Shown here: positions 40,681 to 51,228 of the stretch, piece after piece | How positions within the stretch are numbered: position 1 is the stretch's first letter | Layout of the letters: the number at the start of each line of letters is the position of its first letter | DNA from: Moesziomyces globuligerus | Taxonomy: Eukaryota; Basidiomycota; Ustilaginomycetes; Ustilaginales; Ustilaginaceae | Direction: 5' to 3' | DNA length: 64,000 nt | Assembly (NCBI GenBank): GCA_030849465.1 | Contig: JARVLF010000015.1 | Coordinates: forward strand, 1,922,001-1,986,000 | The notes under the pieces: model-generated | Database searches by the model: none | What the model saw: the letters and a program-made list of their open reading frames with translations, nothing else | What the model was told of the DNA's origin: nothing | Program-made: the position numbers and the translations under genes

Positions 40681-41958
40681 GTGGTAGCAGCGCTACGTCA
40701 TGCGCATGGCTTTTGCGGCGGTATGGATCGCAACACGATGCGTTCGAGATCTTGACGTTCCAGGCGTGTGCATCACTCAAGTCTGGGGTGAGCAATGGGG
40801 AGGTGCGGGTCGAGGGATGCTACCGCCACGTGCTCGCGCACCACGGGAATCGAGATCGCTGTGCACAGATCGGTACCCGATCAACGACGAGTCAGGATCT
40901 AGTATTTGCGTTGATGTCGATGCGAGCTGGACCGAGGCCGCAACGAGCGGTGTCCGGCTGGGTCGAGCGTGCATGCACCAACGGCAGGAAAGCATCATCT
41001 GAGATGCGGATGTGGCATCTCGGAGGAATTCCGAGCCAACGCGTCGCGGAGAGATTTCGGGGGACGCATCGATAAGCAGGCGTCAGAGACACCTTGATTC
41101 TTGCCGCGTGCGCGACCACTGGTTCGCCCAGAAGCTCGCTGTTGCAACAGTGCAGATATGCTGCATTGGCAAGACTCATGGCCATGCGATAGGCCGCGAG
41201 AAGAGCCTACCGATAAGGTAGCCCATTGCGCAGCGCGCGGAGGACGATGTGATGGAAGCAATCTTCGGTGAATTCCTGTTTCGGTGGAGCTGTCGTGCTG
41301 ACCCTTGCCCGATCACATCTACAACCTTGCTGCCTTCCCAACCCGATCCAGATGAGTGCCGCCCTGTCTTGTTCGGCCTCGTTGAGGCGGAGAGCGGAAG
41401 TGTCGGCTCTTGCAGGTATTGCTCCGTGAATCGCCGCGCCTTTCACGTTCCCACCCGAGGCTTGCGGCGGCGGGCGGTGGTCAGGGCGGCAGCGCACGGA
41501 TGTTTCCGAGGGAGCGTACCGCGGCGGCAGGCGTCGATTGGGCTTGCAGGTCTACACCACCGCGAAGCCAAGGTGGAGGTCAACAGTCAACGGCTCGCTT
41601 GCTTGCTAGCTTAGGTCGATCGCGGATCTCGCGCTTCTTCGCAAAGGCTGCCTGCAAGAAGGGGTCCGCTACTGCAACCCCATCAAGCCTGTCATCTTTG
41701 CTTCTGACGTAGAGTACAGCAGTACAGATGCATGAGGCCAGGGTACTTGAGAGAGAAGAGGAGTCAACGCAAAGTCGAGGATGTGTTGGGTGAGCGGCCA
41801 GATGGGATTGGCTCGGAATTTCGATTGGATTCCAATCTGTGCTGTATCGCCCAGGCTGAGCATTGTGCGCCTGATCGATCTTGATGTCCGTGCAGCAAGG
41901 CCAAGATGCGAAGAAAAAAAGGGAGCACATCCAACACTCGGAGCACACTCCGAGGGAG

Positions 41959-42000
<42 letters not shown>

Positions 42001-42256
42001 CATGTGTCGACTTCAGAGCCCACACGGACGCCGAGTGCGCTGCGCTTTGGCCCGCGCCCGTGCCACTGTCATGCTTCCGCCAACGCCGCCGCCGCAGGGG
42101 CGCACCCGAATAGATCGACCGACATCCCAACGCCCGCAGGCCCCACAGCCGGCACTGGTGTATGTGAATGCTTCCCGCTTGCCCTTTCTTCTCCTCTCCT
42201 CCACCACCATACTTTTCTTCCTCTCCCCCTTCCCGAAGTTTTCGTATCATCTCAAA
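40681..42256. other. 1.6 kb upstream region of aldolase
   Basis: No convincing gene. A 34-base AG microsatellite lies at 41963-41996. A strongly pyrimidine-rich tract at about 42170-42245 lies just before the presumed leader intron, typical of promoters of highly expressed fungal genes. Confidence 0.55.
41963..41996 (+). repeat. AG dinucleotide microsatellite (17 units)
   Basis: Uninterrupted (AG)17 about 450 bases before the aldolase start codon. GA-tracts in promoters can affect nucleosome occupancy; length probably varies between strains. Confidence 0.95.
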
Positions 42257-42446
42257 GTGAGTACACGCATCAAACATGGTCTCGCACTGCTTCGCCCTCG
42301 TCGTTGCCTCTCCGCCGCTGCCACACGTCCTGCGTCGCAGCGTCGATGAGCAGCGACATGTAAAGCCATGCCTTCCGAGCATCGCTGCTACGAGCCTGGA
42401 TCGCTGACATTCGAACCACCTTTCGGCGCTTTGTCATCGTGTCTAG
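42257..42446 (+). other. probable 5' leader intron of aldolase
   Basis: A GTGAGT donor at 42257 directly follows the pyrimidine tract. A CTGAC branch-like site lies at about 42405, and the acceptor GTCTAG ends one base before the ATG at 42448. The placement is what a leader intron in a highly expressed fungal gene looks like. It is inferred from splice signals only. Confidence 0.5.
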
Positions 42447-42447
42447 A

Positions 42448-43665
42448 ATGGGTGTTCTTGACATTGTTCCCGCCGGTGTCGTCTCCGGAAAGGACGTCTA
42501 CAAGGTCTTCGACTACGCTCGCGAGCACAAGTTCGCCATCCCCGCCTTCAACGTCACCGTAAGTTGCTTTGATCCGTCATCTGAAGGGCTTGCGCTGTGC
42601 ACTGCACTGCGTTGCTGCTCAACAAAGGGGGTTGAAAGCTGACAATCCGCGATTCGCCCTTTTTGCGCTTTCCGCTCGCCTCTCGATGCTGTCGTGCAGT
42701 CGTCGTCGGTTGCCATCTCGGCTCTCGAGGCTGCCCGCGATGCCAAGTCGCCCCTGATCCTGCAGGTCTCGCAGGGCGGTGCCGCCAACTTTGCCGGCAA
42801 GGGTCTCTCGAACTCGAACCAGGAGGCCTCGATCATCGGTGCCAAGGCCGCTGCGCTCTTCATCCGTGCCGTCGCCCCCGCGTACGGTGTGCCCGTCATT
42901 ATGCACTCGGACCACTGCGCCAAGAAGCTGCTCCCCTGGTTCGACGGCATGCTCGCCGCCGACGAGGAGTACTACAAGGAGCACAACGAGCCCCTCTTCT
43001 CGTCGCACATGCTCGACCTGTCCGAGGAGGACAAGGAGGAGAACATCGAGACGTGCAAGAAGTACCTCAAGCGCATGGCGCCGCTCGGCATCTGGCTCGA
43101 GATGGAGATCGGCATCACCGGTGGTGAGGAGGACGGCGTCAACAACGAGGGTGTTGACAACGCCTCGCTCTACACCCAGCCCGAGGACATCTGGGACATC
43201 TACCGCGAGTTCTCGGAGATCACGCCCAACTTCTCGATCGCCGCCGGCTTCGGCAACGTGCACGGTGTCTACAAGCCCGGCAACGTCTCGCTGCAGCCCG
43301 AGCTGCTCGGCAAGCACCAGGAGCACGTCCGTGGCCAGATCAAGAGCGACAAGGAGAACCCCGTCTTCTTCGTCTTCCACGGCGGCTCGGGCTCCGAGAA
43401 GCACGAGATCGCCACCGCCGTCTCGCACGGCGTGGTCAAGATGAACGTCGACACCGACACCCAGTGGGCCTACCTGCTCGGTATCCGCGACTACGTGCTC
43501 AACAAGAAGGACTACCTCATGAGCCAGGTCGGCAACCCCGACGGCGCCGACAAGCCCAACAAGAAGTTCTTCGACCCCCGTGTCTGGGTTCGCGAGGGCG
43601 AGAAGACCATGGCTACCCGCTGCAAGGAGGCCTTCACCGACCTCGGCTCCACCGGCAAGCTCTAA
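42448..43665 (+). CDS. FBA1: class II fructose-bisphosphate aldolase
   Basis: Two exons (42448-42558 and 42700-43665) encode 358 residues; the intron 42559-42699 has a GTAAGT donor and a GTGCAG acceptor. The zinc-dependent class II family is shown by HSDHCAKKLLPWFDG (catalytic Asp and first zinc His), EMEIGITGGEEDGVNNE, GNVHGVY and VFHGGSGS (further zinc His residues), and MNVDTDTQWAY. The C terminus KPNKKFFDPRVWVREGEKTM is standard. The enzyme splits fructose-1,6-bisphosphate into dihydroxyacetone phosphate and glyceraldehyde-3-phosphate in cytosolic glycolysis. Promoter features fit strong expression. One small oddity is Asn where yeast Fba1 has Tyr in the GGAAxFAGKG block. Confidence 0.97.
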
Positions 43666-43865
43666 GCTGTTGCCGCCGTATGGCGCCTGATCGCAGTGCC
43701 CCGCCTCGTAAGCAAGATCTAGTCGTTGCTAGTTCGTAAGAAATCGCAAGTCAAAAAGCAAAAAAGATGACGGTCATGGTGATGCTTGAACGGCAGTGGA
43801 ATTGCGTGTCTGCAGAGGACAGGGCCTGGGTATGAATGCGAGCTGTATCGTTGGGAATTTGGGGA

Positions 43866-45785
43866 CTATGCGTCTGGCGACCAGAAGGTGCATCGGCCGG
43901 AAGCGTTTCCGGTGACGAGGCGAGCGGGGCGGGAAGGGTGCATGGCGGTGACGGCGGGTACGGCGGTGACGAGGTTTTCATCCCAGAGGGTGCGGAGGAG
44001 GGTTCCGTCTGCGGCGTAGATTTCAGCGCGGCGGGTCATGCTGCCGATGGAAAAGTGCGGTTCGAGGGCAGGGTTGGCGTTCCACTTTGCGCGGAACATG
44101 GTGAGCCACTTGCCCGTCTGATTGTTATGCGGAATGCGCAGCGGAGTTTCCAGCACGTCTTGGGGTTTATCGGCCGCCGGTGCTGCGGCTTTTGCGCTCT
44201 GAATCGCTTCCTCGACGTCCTCCTCGGTCTTGAGAGGCTTAGCCTTGGAGAGCCAAGCGGACAGACCACCTTTCTGAACCTCGGGCTCCTCTTTCTTGAC
44301 CTGCGCGCCACTGCGTCGACCGTTCTTGGCCTTGCCGTTGACAGCCCCCGTGACGGCAGCTTTGCTCTTGAGGCCATGCTCGGAATACAACCAGCCAGGC
44401 TCCATGCTCCAGACCTTGACCACGTCGTCGTACGAGACGCCGACGAGCTGATCGCCGCGAGGACTAAAGTCGACCGAGGTACACGCCTGTCTTGCCTTGT
44501 TGGCCGCAAATTGCGCCTTGGTCTGGGCCGCCTCGAGATCGTCTGCATCAACGCCCTTGTAGTTGTAGGGAGCCTCGGCGGTCTGCTTGACGACCGAGGC
44601 GAGCGCGCGGACGTCGAAGAGCCGGATATGCTGGTCGAGCGAGGCGGTAGCCACGCAGTGCGGTGCGGCGCGGTTGAGCGACATGGCGCCGATCTTCTTC
44701 TCGCACACCTGCCAGCGACGCGTATTGTTGCCGCGCCGACTCTTCTCGCGCAGGTCGATGTGCAGCAGGCCGCCGCGGTGGTCGGCGATCCACATGGAGC
44801 GCTCGTCGAGCGAAGGATGCGGCGTGTCGATGTAGGCGCCTGCATGCGTGGCGGGCGAGAGGATGTCAAAGACGGACAGCAGCACATCCTCCTCGCCTGC
44901 CCACACCTCGTCCGACGTGCCCGTGGCCAGGTCGAGCTTGCGCACCGTCGAGTCGTACGAGCTCGAGAAGGCGGCATTGTGGTTGACCGGATCGAACTTG
45001 ATGCAGGTGACGGGGCTGCGGCCGTGCACCTGGAGCGTCCACGCTTTGCCTTCGGGGAATCTTTCTTCCTCGTCGACTTCGTCCTCGTCGTCTTCCTTCT
45101 TGACGGTATTGGAGGAGGAAGCAGCTGGCGCGGCGTCCCAGACACCGATGGAGCCCTCCTTGTCGCCGACAAAGATGAGGTCCTTGTCCATAGCCGGGTG
45201 GTAGGCCATCGAGTACACGCGCTTGGGTGTGACCTTGGCTGCGCTCTTGAGAGTCATCTTGTTGAGGATGCTCTCAAGCTCGGTCCTGTCCGCCGAGTGT
45301 GTCTGCTCCTCCCGCTTTGTGGCTCGGCGGTTCTTCTCCTGCTTGATGTCCACGAGCTCGGCTGCGGACGCGGCGTTGGAAGCGAGACTGTTGAGCGTAG
45401 CTTCCAGAGCGAGGATGGCTTCTTCTTCGAGCTCGCCGCCGGTCATGCCAGAGAGGTCGAACTGCTGATGCCTTGCGCGCTTGGCGGCATCGGCGGCTTT
45501 CTGGGCTTCCTGCGCCTCCTCCTCGTACTTGCGCTTGAGCGCCTCGGAGTCAGCCTCGTGGCCGGCTAAGCGCGCGCTGGAGCGGGTGGGCATGATGCGG
45601 GTGGGGGTGGTGTCGACCTTCTTCTTGGGCGTAGCGGGCTTCTTGGGCTTGGTCGGGGTGGCGCGCTTGGGGGGCGGCCCGCCGATGGCGGAGGAGCCGC
45701 CCATGACACCGAGCTCCTTCATGAGGCGCTCATTCTCCTTGATATTCTTGAGCCGCTCCTGCTCGTAGTCGTTGTCGTCGTTCAT
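43866..45785 (-). CDS. CMR1: WD40 DNA damage-associated protein Cmr1 (WDR76 family)
   Basis: The ATG at 45785 starts DNDYEQERLKNIKENERLMKELG, the typical Cmr1 N terminus, so it was preferred over the open frame further upstream. The 639-residue protein has a Lys-rich, Pro/Thr basic stretch, then a WD40 propeller (about 180-620) with repeats such as VYSMAYHPAMDKDLIFVGDKEGSIGVWD, VTCIKFDPVNHNAAFSSSYDSTVRKLD and CVATASLDQHIRLFDVR. Cmr1 binds DNA and histones, collects at intranuclear sites under replication stress, and contributes to transcription recovery. It is longer than the yeast protein (522 residues) because of inserts between the propeller blades, including a Lys-rich one at about 475-560. 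The gene is divergent from the ADCK2-like kinase. Confidence 0.9.
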   Translation of the reverse strand: MNDDNDYEQERLKNIKENERLMKELGVMGGSSAIGGPPPKRATPTKPKKPATPKKKVDTTPTRIMPTRSSARLAGHEADSEALKRKYEEEAQEAQKAADAAKRARHQQFDLSGMTGGELEEEAILALEATLNSLASNAASAAELVDIKQEKNRRATKREEQTHSADRTELESILNKMTLKSAAKVTPKRVYSMAYHPAMDKDLIFVGDKEGSIGVWDAAPAASSSNTVKKEDDEDEVDEEERFPEGKAWTLQVHGRSPVTCIKFDPVNHNAAFSSSYDSTVRKLDLATGTSDEVWAGEEDVLLSVFDILSPATHAGAYIDTPHPSLDERSMWIADHRGGLLHIDLREKSRRGNNTRRWQVCEKKIGAMSLNRAAPHCVATASLDQHIRLFDVRALASVVKQTAEAPYNYKGVDADDLEAAQTKAQFAANKARQACTSVDFSPRGDQLVGVSYDDVVKVWSMEPGWLYSEHGLKSKAAVTGAVNGKAKNGRRSGAQVKKEEPEVQKGGLSAWLSKAKPLKTEEDVEEAIQSAKAAAPAADKPQDVLETPLRIPHNNQTGKWLTMFRAKWNANPALEPHFSIGSMTRRAEIYAADGTLLRTLWDENLVTAVPAVTAMHPSRPARLVTGNASGRCTFWSPDA

Positions 45786-46483
45786 GGCGAGTGGCACTGT
45801 CTGGAAGCAGCGTCTAGCGTCTAGGGGAGTGCGGGGAGGTTGCGGAGGGTCGCGTCGAGGGAGGAGGTACAAATGAAACACAAAAAGTGCGCATGCCGCT
45901 GTGACTGCGCGCCGCGTAAAGCGAAGAGTGCCAGAGCGAGAGAGAGAGAGTGCGGAGGGAGAGAGAGTTGCGTAAGTCGAAAATCAGCGGCAACCGCTCG
46001 ACGCGTTCTTCTTGCCGATACATTTGACAGGCGGCCAAGAGAGCATGATGCGTGAGCGCGTTCTTCGGGTATGTGAGAGCAGCGGCAAATGCACGGCACC
46101 GTGTCCAAAAAACAAAAAAAAAGGCGACGCGATTCAGGTGGAGGCAAGAGCGACGAAAACGCACGGCCGCTGACTGACTGTCGGTCCGGCAGATGCACCG
46201 CTACGTAGTCAAATCGCACCGAAGCTGCCAAACGTACAGCGCCACGAGACTGGGCAATGCAGCCCTGCTTTTCACGGCCTCGGAATGGCTCGGTACGACC
46301 CCGTGCCTGACCCAAACGCCATACCCCTGCGTTATCATCACCACCACGTCCGTAATTCTCTCGTCCCTTCCAAGCACGCTCCAACCCGTCCACCGAGCGT
46401 ATCCAGCACGCTGCACACAGACATGCGGGTCTGAGCCCTCGCCTCTCCTACAACAAGCACCCCTCGCTGCCTCGTCACGCATC
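45786..46483. other. divergent promoter region, CMR1 / ADCK2-like kinase
   Basis: Short GA-rich runs at about 45935-45968 and an A-run at about 46110-46122. An in-frame ATG at 46193 upstream of the kinase exists but is not preferred. No other gene was recognised. Confidence 0.5.
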
Positions 46484-48832
46484 ATGCCACTCCTACGTGC
46501 TGCATTTGGGCCCCAAGCGGGTGTTCGCTTCGGTGCTGTCTCGTCTCGATTGGGCCTCCATGCTCCGAGTCGACGATCATGCACACCATTCCAGTACACT
46601 CATACCGCCTCAATCCATTCCAAGGCCTCTTTGCCCTCCATCCTCCGCACCTCGTCACTCCACCATGCTCCACCACCGCCTCACACCATTCGCCGTCTGC
46701 TTCCATCGAGCGCACGCTTCTACGCTGTCTCCGCCGAATCCGCTGCAAGTCATAGCTCCCACTCCCGCCATAGCTCAGGCCGCTTCAGCTCGTTCGCAAT
46801 CGCCGGCCTGGGTGGTACACTTCTCGTCGGCTTGTATCTCGCAAAAGGACCGCTCCAGTCCGACTCGGCCCCATCCCAACCTGAATCCGAGAATCCCCAG
46901 CACCAGGGCTTTGCTCCTCCCGTAGAGGAAGATGACGAGGATCTTGCTCGACGCAATGTGGTCGTCCGCGTCTTCTTCAAGATCGGAAACCTCATCCAGG
47001 TGTGCATCATCGAGCCCTTCGGTACCGCCCGTCGTTTTCTCTACCTTCTCCTCCTCTTTGCTCCCGTCATCCTCACAGCACCCATGCTCCTCGTAGGAAG
47101 CAGGAGGGAGAACGGTCGTAGGCGCGGCAGAAAGGTACGCAAGGACGAGGAGGGCGATCGCTGGGGCGCCGTCTGGTGGTACTCCTTCTTGGTCAAGCAG
47201 ATGGAGCGCGCCGGTCCCACCTTCATCAAGCTCGCACAGTGGGCCGGAAGTCGCCAGGATCTCTTCCCCGACGAGCTCTGCCAGCGGCTCGGCCGTCTTC
47301 ATTCTAACGGCAAGCCGCACTCTTTCCGCTATACCAAGCGCGTCATCGAGCGCATCTTCCAGTTGCCCTTTGACGATATCTTCGAAGAGTTCGGACACGA
47401 GCCCATGGGTATCGGCGCCGTCGCCCAGGTCTACAAGGCAAAACTCAAGCACGATCTGCTACCGCCCGGATACCGACGCGCTAAGAAGGAGCCCACGTCC
47501 GGCGAAGCCAAGAAGAAGCTTTCCAAGACGCTTGCGCTCAGCTACGAGGAGGACGTCGCGCCACCTCAGATTCCCACCAACAGCGTCGCAATCAAGATCC
47601 TCCATCCACGCGTCGAAAAGACCATCGGTCGAGACATCAAGATCATGCGCTTCTTTGCCAGCCTCATCAACGCCATCCCCGGAGCCGAGTGGCTCTCGTT
47701 CCCCGAGGAGGTCGACGTGTTTGCCGACATGATGTTTTCGCAGCTCGACCTGCGCAACGAGGGCAACAACCTGCGCCGCTTCGAGCACAACTTTTCGCGC
47801 CGTCGCTCGGCCGTATCGTTCCCGCGCCCGCTCACCGAGTTCAGCACCAAGCAGGTGCTCATCGAGGAGTTCGAAGACGCGCTCCCGCTCAAGCACTTCC
47901 TCCAGCTCGGCGGCGCCAAGTTCGACCACCGCATCGCCAACCTCGGCCTGGACGCCTTCCTCAACATGCTGCTCATCGACAACTTTACGCACGCCGATCT
48001 GCATCCGGGCAACATCATGATCAAGTTCTACAAGCCCTCCACCGAGTCGCTGCTGTCGGATCTGTTCGCTCGCATCCTCAGCAAGTTCGACAGCGACTAT
48101 GCGCCCGGTCATCGCAAGGCGCCCGCTACGGCCGACGATCAGGTGGACCAGAGCATCGTCCAGCGCCTCCGACCCCTCGCGCACGACCAGGACAAGTGGC
48201 TCGACGAGCTCGACAGGCTCGACGCACAGGGCTATCAGCCCGAGATTGTGCTGATCGATGCTGGCCTTACGGTCGAGCTGACCCCGCTCAACAGGCGCAA
48301 CTTCCTAGACCTCTTTACGGCCGTGGCGCAGTTCGATGGCGCGCTGGCCGGCCATCTGATGGTCGAGCGCTGTAGACTGCCCGACCTGGTGGTGGACGAA
48401 GACGTGTTTGCGATGAAGATGCAGGATCTGGTGCTGAGCGTCAAGTCCAAGACCTTCTCGCTCGCCCAGATCAAGATCTCGGACGTGCTCAACAAGGTGC
48501 TTCTCGCCGTGCGCGAACACCACGTCAAGATGGAGGCCGACTTTGTCAACACCGTCATCTCCATCCTCCTGCTCGAGGGTATCGGCAGGCAGCTCGACCC
48601 CAACATGGACCTCTTCAAGTCCGCCCTGCCCATCCTCAGGCATCTCGGTCGCGAGCTCCAGCACCAGGAGGGTGGTCGCATGCACGTGCCCAAGAAGGAG
48701 GAGATCCGTAGGATGCTCCCCATGCTCAAGGTCTGGCTCTACATGGAGGCTAGGGGTATCCTCTCGGCCTTCACCGATGCAAAGGTCAGCACCGTCGACG
48801 CCTTCATGCGCTACGGATGGCATTCAGAATAA
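46484..48832 (+). CDS. CQD1: mitochondrial ABC1/ADCK2-type (UbiB family) protein kinase-like, Cqd1-like
   Basis: The ATG at 46484 opens onto an Arg/Ser-rich presequence; the 782-residue protein then has a hydrophobic span (about 100-118) and a second (about 184-204). The UbiB core follows: the N-terminal lid motif FIKLAQWAGSRQDLFP (247-262), the modified glycine loop GIGAVAQVYKA, the catalytic-loop block HADLHPGN (about 502-509) and LIDAGLT replacing DFG (about 588). These variants suit the ADCK2 branch, whose yeast member Cqd1 sits in the inner membrane and affects coenzyme Q distribution and lipid homeostasis. In most family members the lid motif reads KxGQ; here it is Lys249-Leu-Ala-Gln252. 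An ATG at 46193 would add 97 residues without presequence character. Confidence 0.85.
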   Translation: MPLLRAAFGPQAGVRFGAVSSRLGLHAPSRRSCTPFQYTHTASIHSKASLPSILRTSSLHHAPPPPHTIRRLLPSSARFYAVSAESAASHSSHSRHSSGRFSSFAIAGLGGTLLVGLYLAKGPLQSDSAPSQPESENPQHQGFAPPVEEDDEDLARRNVVVRVFFKIGNLIQVCIIEPFGTARRFLYLLLLFAPVILTAPMLLVGSRRENGRRRGRKVRKDEEGDRWGAVWWYSFLVKQMERAGPTFIKLAQWAGSRQDLFPDELCQRLGRLHSNGKPHSFRYTKRVIERIFQLPFDDIFEEFGHEPMGIGAVAQVYKAKLKHDLLPPGYRRAKKEPTSGEAKKKLSKTLALSYEEDVAPPQIPTNSVAIKILHPRVEKTIGRDIKIMRFFASLINAIPGAEWLSFPEEVDVFADMMFSQLDLRNEGNNLRRFEHNFSRRRSAVSFPRPLTEFSTKQVLIEEFEDALPLKHFLQLGGAKFDHRIANLGLDAFLNMLLIDNFTHADLHPGNIMIKFYKPSTESLLSDLFARILSKFDSDYAPGHRKAPATADDQVDQSIVQRLRPLAHDQDKWLDELDRLDAQGYQPEIVLIDAGLTVELTPLNRRNFLDLFTAVAQFDGALAGHLMVERCRLPDLVVDEDVFAMKMQDLVLSVKSKTFSLAQIKISDVLNKVLLAVREHHVKMEADFVNTVISILLLEGIGRQLDPNMDLFKSALPILRHLGRELQHQEGGRMHVPKKEEIRRMLPMLKVWLYMEARGILSAFTDAKVSTVDAFMRYGWHSE

Positions 48833-48904
48833 CATCGTCCCGCACACTTTCCGATCCGCAAATGGAAATGTCCTTATGTCTCCCTGGGAACTGCTCCGTG
48901 CGGG

Positions 48905-50653
48905 CTATTTTGGTGGGGCCGATCGCGGAGCCCAACCGGAAGTGAGGGCTTGTTGAACGGCGAGATTGAGACGCTCGGTGAAGTCATGATCGTCCGCGGT
49001 GGGCGAGTCTGGGTCAAGGGGACGGCGAGTTCTGCCTAGGAAGCACCAATTTTTGGTGCTTGGGATGCGGAGGGGCTCGAGTTCCGAGTGCCAGCCAAAG
49101 TGTTCGTGGAGCTGGGTGATGTAGGCGAGGTACTGTTCGTTGCGCGGTGCGGCGCCGCGCAGGAGGAGGGGAAAGTTGCGCGTGCCGTCCAGCGCAAAGT
49201 AGCAGCACGGCAGATTGATGAAGCCGCAACTCGCATAGTGGCTTGCGAGTACCGGCAACCAAGGCGTCAATTCGTCCGCATGATTGCCGATCAGAAATGC
49301 TCCCTGCCACCACTCGGAGTTGGAGGGGGCGGTGAGGAGGTCGGCTGGGTTGAAGGTCCATTCGTGCAGTTCGGCGCCCTCCGCTCGATACTGCGTCCAA
49401 CTCTTGCGCGCGCGCAGATCCAACCCTACACCACGAAAGCCTTCCCGAGTGAGGATCGACGTCAGCAGGCCGTTGCCACATCCGACATCGGCGAACTTGA
49501 CCGCGCGCTTCCAGCCCTCGTTGTCTTTGTTGGCGTCGTTGGGTGCATAGGTGAGACGCCAGAGTGCAATGAGGAAGGCGGCGATGCCCATCTCCTCGAA
49601 GACGTGCTTGGACGGGTCCGTTGGTTCGGCCCATGTGCCGATGAGGTGCGTGGCGTAGCGCGCCTTGAGCTCGAGATACGTGTCTTGGTAGAGCGTTCGC
49701 GGGACAATCTGATCGTGGTGCACGCGCTTCTGGTAGCTGTGCAGCTCGCCCCACGTGTGCATGTGCAGCGTCGTCAGCAGCGAGAGTCCCACGCGCGACA
49801 GCCGGTGCGTCGGCGGCAGGCAACGCTGCTCGTCGTCCCGGGCCGCAAAGGGCACCAGTGAGATGCCCAGCTCGCCATACGTCGGCACTTCTTCGTCGCT
49901 AGAGGCCAGGGATGGGCGACGGAAGTGAAATGCGAGCGCACGTACTTTCGGGTGGTAGAAGGGGACGTACGCTTCTCTCGGCGGAGGCGTACCCAGAACA
50001 GCCGGCGGCGAGTCTTCCGCCTCGGTCATCTTGGGATGACTCTCCACCCCTACCAGCGGCGTGTATATCACGAGCGCCTCTTGCACCTCGTCGTCGGCAT
50101 CTTCATCCTCGCTATGGGCTTGGTGATCTTCGCTGTGCGAGGGACGGCTGCGGTAGTAGAGCGAGCAGTCCTGCTCCATGCGCCAGTCGAGGTTGGGTCT
50201 CCGCGGAAGCAACGCCCTGCGTACGGTCCACTGCTTTCTCCAGCCTCCATCTGCAGCGCCGACATCTGCAGTATTGGAAGCTCCGCTTGAAGTCTCCGAA
50301 AGAATGTCGGCTCGCAGGATGTTGCTTGAATTGCGCTCCGGATGGCGGATGAGGCTCTGCATCACATTGCGCCAGCATCGCAGCGGCGCGTATGCAGGCG
50401 CCGTGATGACCGATATCCACTCTTCATCACTCTCCTCTGTTCCTGCAGCAGGCTTCAAGCCGGAAAGAGCGAAAGGTAGAATGCTCTCGTCGCCCTGCGA
50501 GCAGCGAGGCGGCCTGCGCTCGGAGGCTGACGGATACGCCGGGACGAGCTTCGGACGCGGAGGTAGCTGCTGGTGCTGCACCGTTGTGCGCTTTGCACCC
50601 TTCCCCGTGCTCGTGCTGGTCGAGGGAGTGCCGCCATTTGCAGCTTGCGCCAT
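48905..50653 (-). CDS. TRM44: tRNA(Ser) Um44 2'-O-methyltransferase Trm44
   Basis: The 582-residue single-exon protein starts at the first in-frame ATG (50653). The C-terminal half is an AdoMet-dependent methyltransferase: motif I VKFADVGCGNGLLTSIL (about 382-398), then GVGLDLRARKSW, and a late FINLPCCYFALDG block characteristic of the Trm44 family. KHVFEEMGIAAFLIALW precedes motif I, as in yeast Trm44. The enzyme methylates the ribose of uridine 44 in tRNA(Ser) in the cytoplasm, which stabilises the tRNA. The N-terminal half is variable and acidic. The stop lies 72 bases from the stop of the converging kinase gene, and the start is 285 bases from the divergent TOM5 start. Confidence 0.9.
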   Translation of the reverse strand: MAQAANGGTPSTSTSTGKGAKRTTVQHQQLPPRPKLVPAYPSASERRPPRCSQGDESILPFALSGLKPAAGTEESDEEWISVITAPAYAPLRCWRNVMQSLIRHPERNSSNILRADILSETSSGASNTADVGAADGGWRKQWTVRRALLPRRPNLDWRMEQDCSLYYRSRPSHSEDHQAHSEDEDADDEVQEALVIYTPLVGVESHPKMTEAEDSPPAVLGTPPPREAYVPFYHPKVRALAFHFRRPSLASSDEEVPTYGELGISLVPFAARDDEQRCLPPTHRLSRVGLSLLTTLHMHTWGELHSYQKRVHHDQIVPRTLYQDTYLELKARYATHLIGTWAEPTDPSKHVFEEMGIAAFLIALWRLTYAPNDANKDNEGWKRAVKFADVGCGNGLLTSILTREGFRGVGLDLRARKSWTQYRAEGAELHEWTFNPADLLTAPSNSEWWQGAFLIGNHADELTPWLPVLASHYASCGFINLPCCYFALDGTRNFPLLLRGAAPRNEQYLAYITQLHEHFGWHSELEPLRIPSTKNWCFLGRTRRPLDPDSPTADDHDFTERLNLAVQQALTSGWAPRSAPPK

Positions 50654-50938
50654 TGCTTGTGCGCTCTTGCTGCACTCGCCGTTGTTACTCGACAAGTCTA
50701 GCTCTTTGGAGATGTGGTCGAGACGCAGAACTGCCGGTCGAAAAGAGCTCGAGGTCGGCGACTTTCTTCTTCTGGACCCTGAAGGGCTTGCAGCTCCCGA
50801 TCAGGATCGATCGGGACACGGGCAGCCAAAAATTCTCCACTTGACTTCGACCTTCCATCCCTTTGGACTTGATCGCTCCACTCCCACCGTCCTGCCAACC
50901 ACACCGCTTTCTGTCATCGACCCCAGTAAGCTTATACA

Positions 50939-51228
50939 ATGTTCGGAGGTGCTCCCAGACAGCCGTCGCCCGCAGAGGCAGCCGCAGCCCGCCTTCAGGC
51001 CCGCAACACCCTCAAGCAGTTCGCCGTCTACGCCGCCGGTCTCTGGTCCGGTAAGTTCCACCCTCCTCGACCCGGCTCTCTCCCTGCATCGCGACTGCGC
51101 CGAGGCGGAGAGAGTGGCATGCAGCTTGGTATCGTAGATACTGACCGAGAACTTGATCTTGATTTGTATGCACAGCTCCTGTCGCTCTGTACTACCTCAA
51201 CGAGCTGCTCGGCCGCCACATCGCCTAA
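50939..51228 (+). CDS. TOM5: mitochondrial import receptor subunit Tom5
   Basis: Two exons (50939-51050 and 51176-51228) encode only 54 residues, so the gene is easily missed. The intron 51051-51175 has a GTAAGT donor, a CTGAC at about 51141 and a CACAG acceptor, and the join restores GLWSAPVALYYLNELL. The protein opens MFGG, as Tom5 does, has a charged cytosolic part (about 1-25) and one C-terminal membrane span (about 26-48). Tom5 is a small subunit of the outer-membrane TOM complex that passes preproteins from the receptors to the Tom40 channel. It converges on RRP5. Confidence 0.85.

Noticed and set aside
42395..42430. GGTTCGAA-like tRNA B-box on the minus strand before aldolase
   Set aside because: No A-box or acceptor-stem pairing at the proper distance; the segment is better explained as the 3' part of the leader intron.
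42615..42630. ACAAAGGG core resembling the smut pheromone response element, inside the aldolase intron
   Set aside because: The ninth base does not match the ACAAAGGGA consensus, the site is intronic and single, and aldolase is a housekeeping gene.
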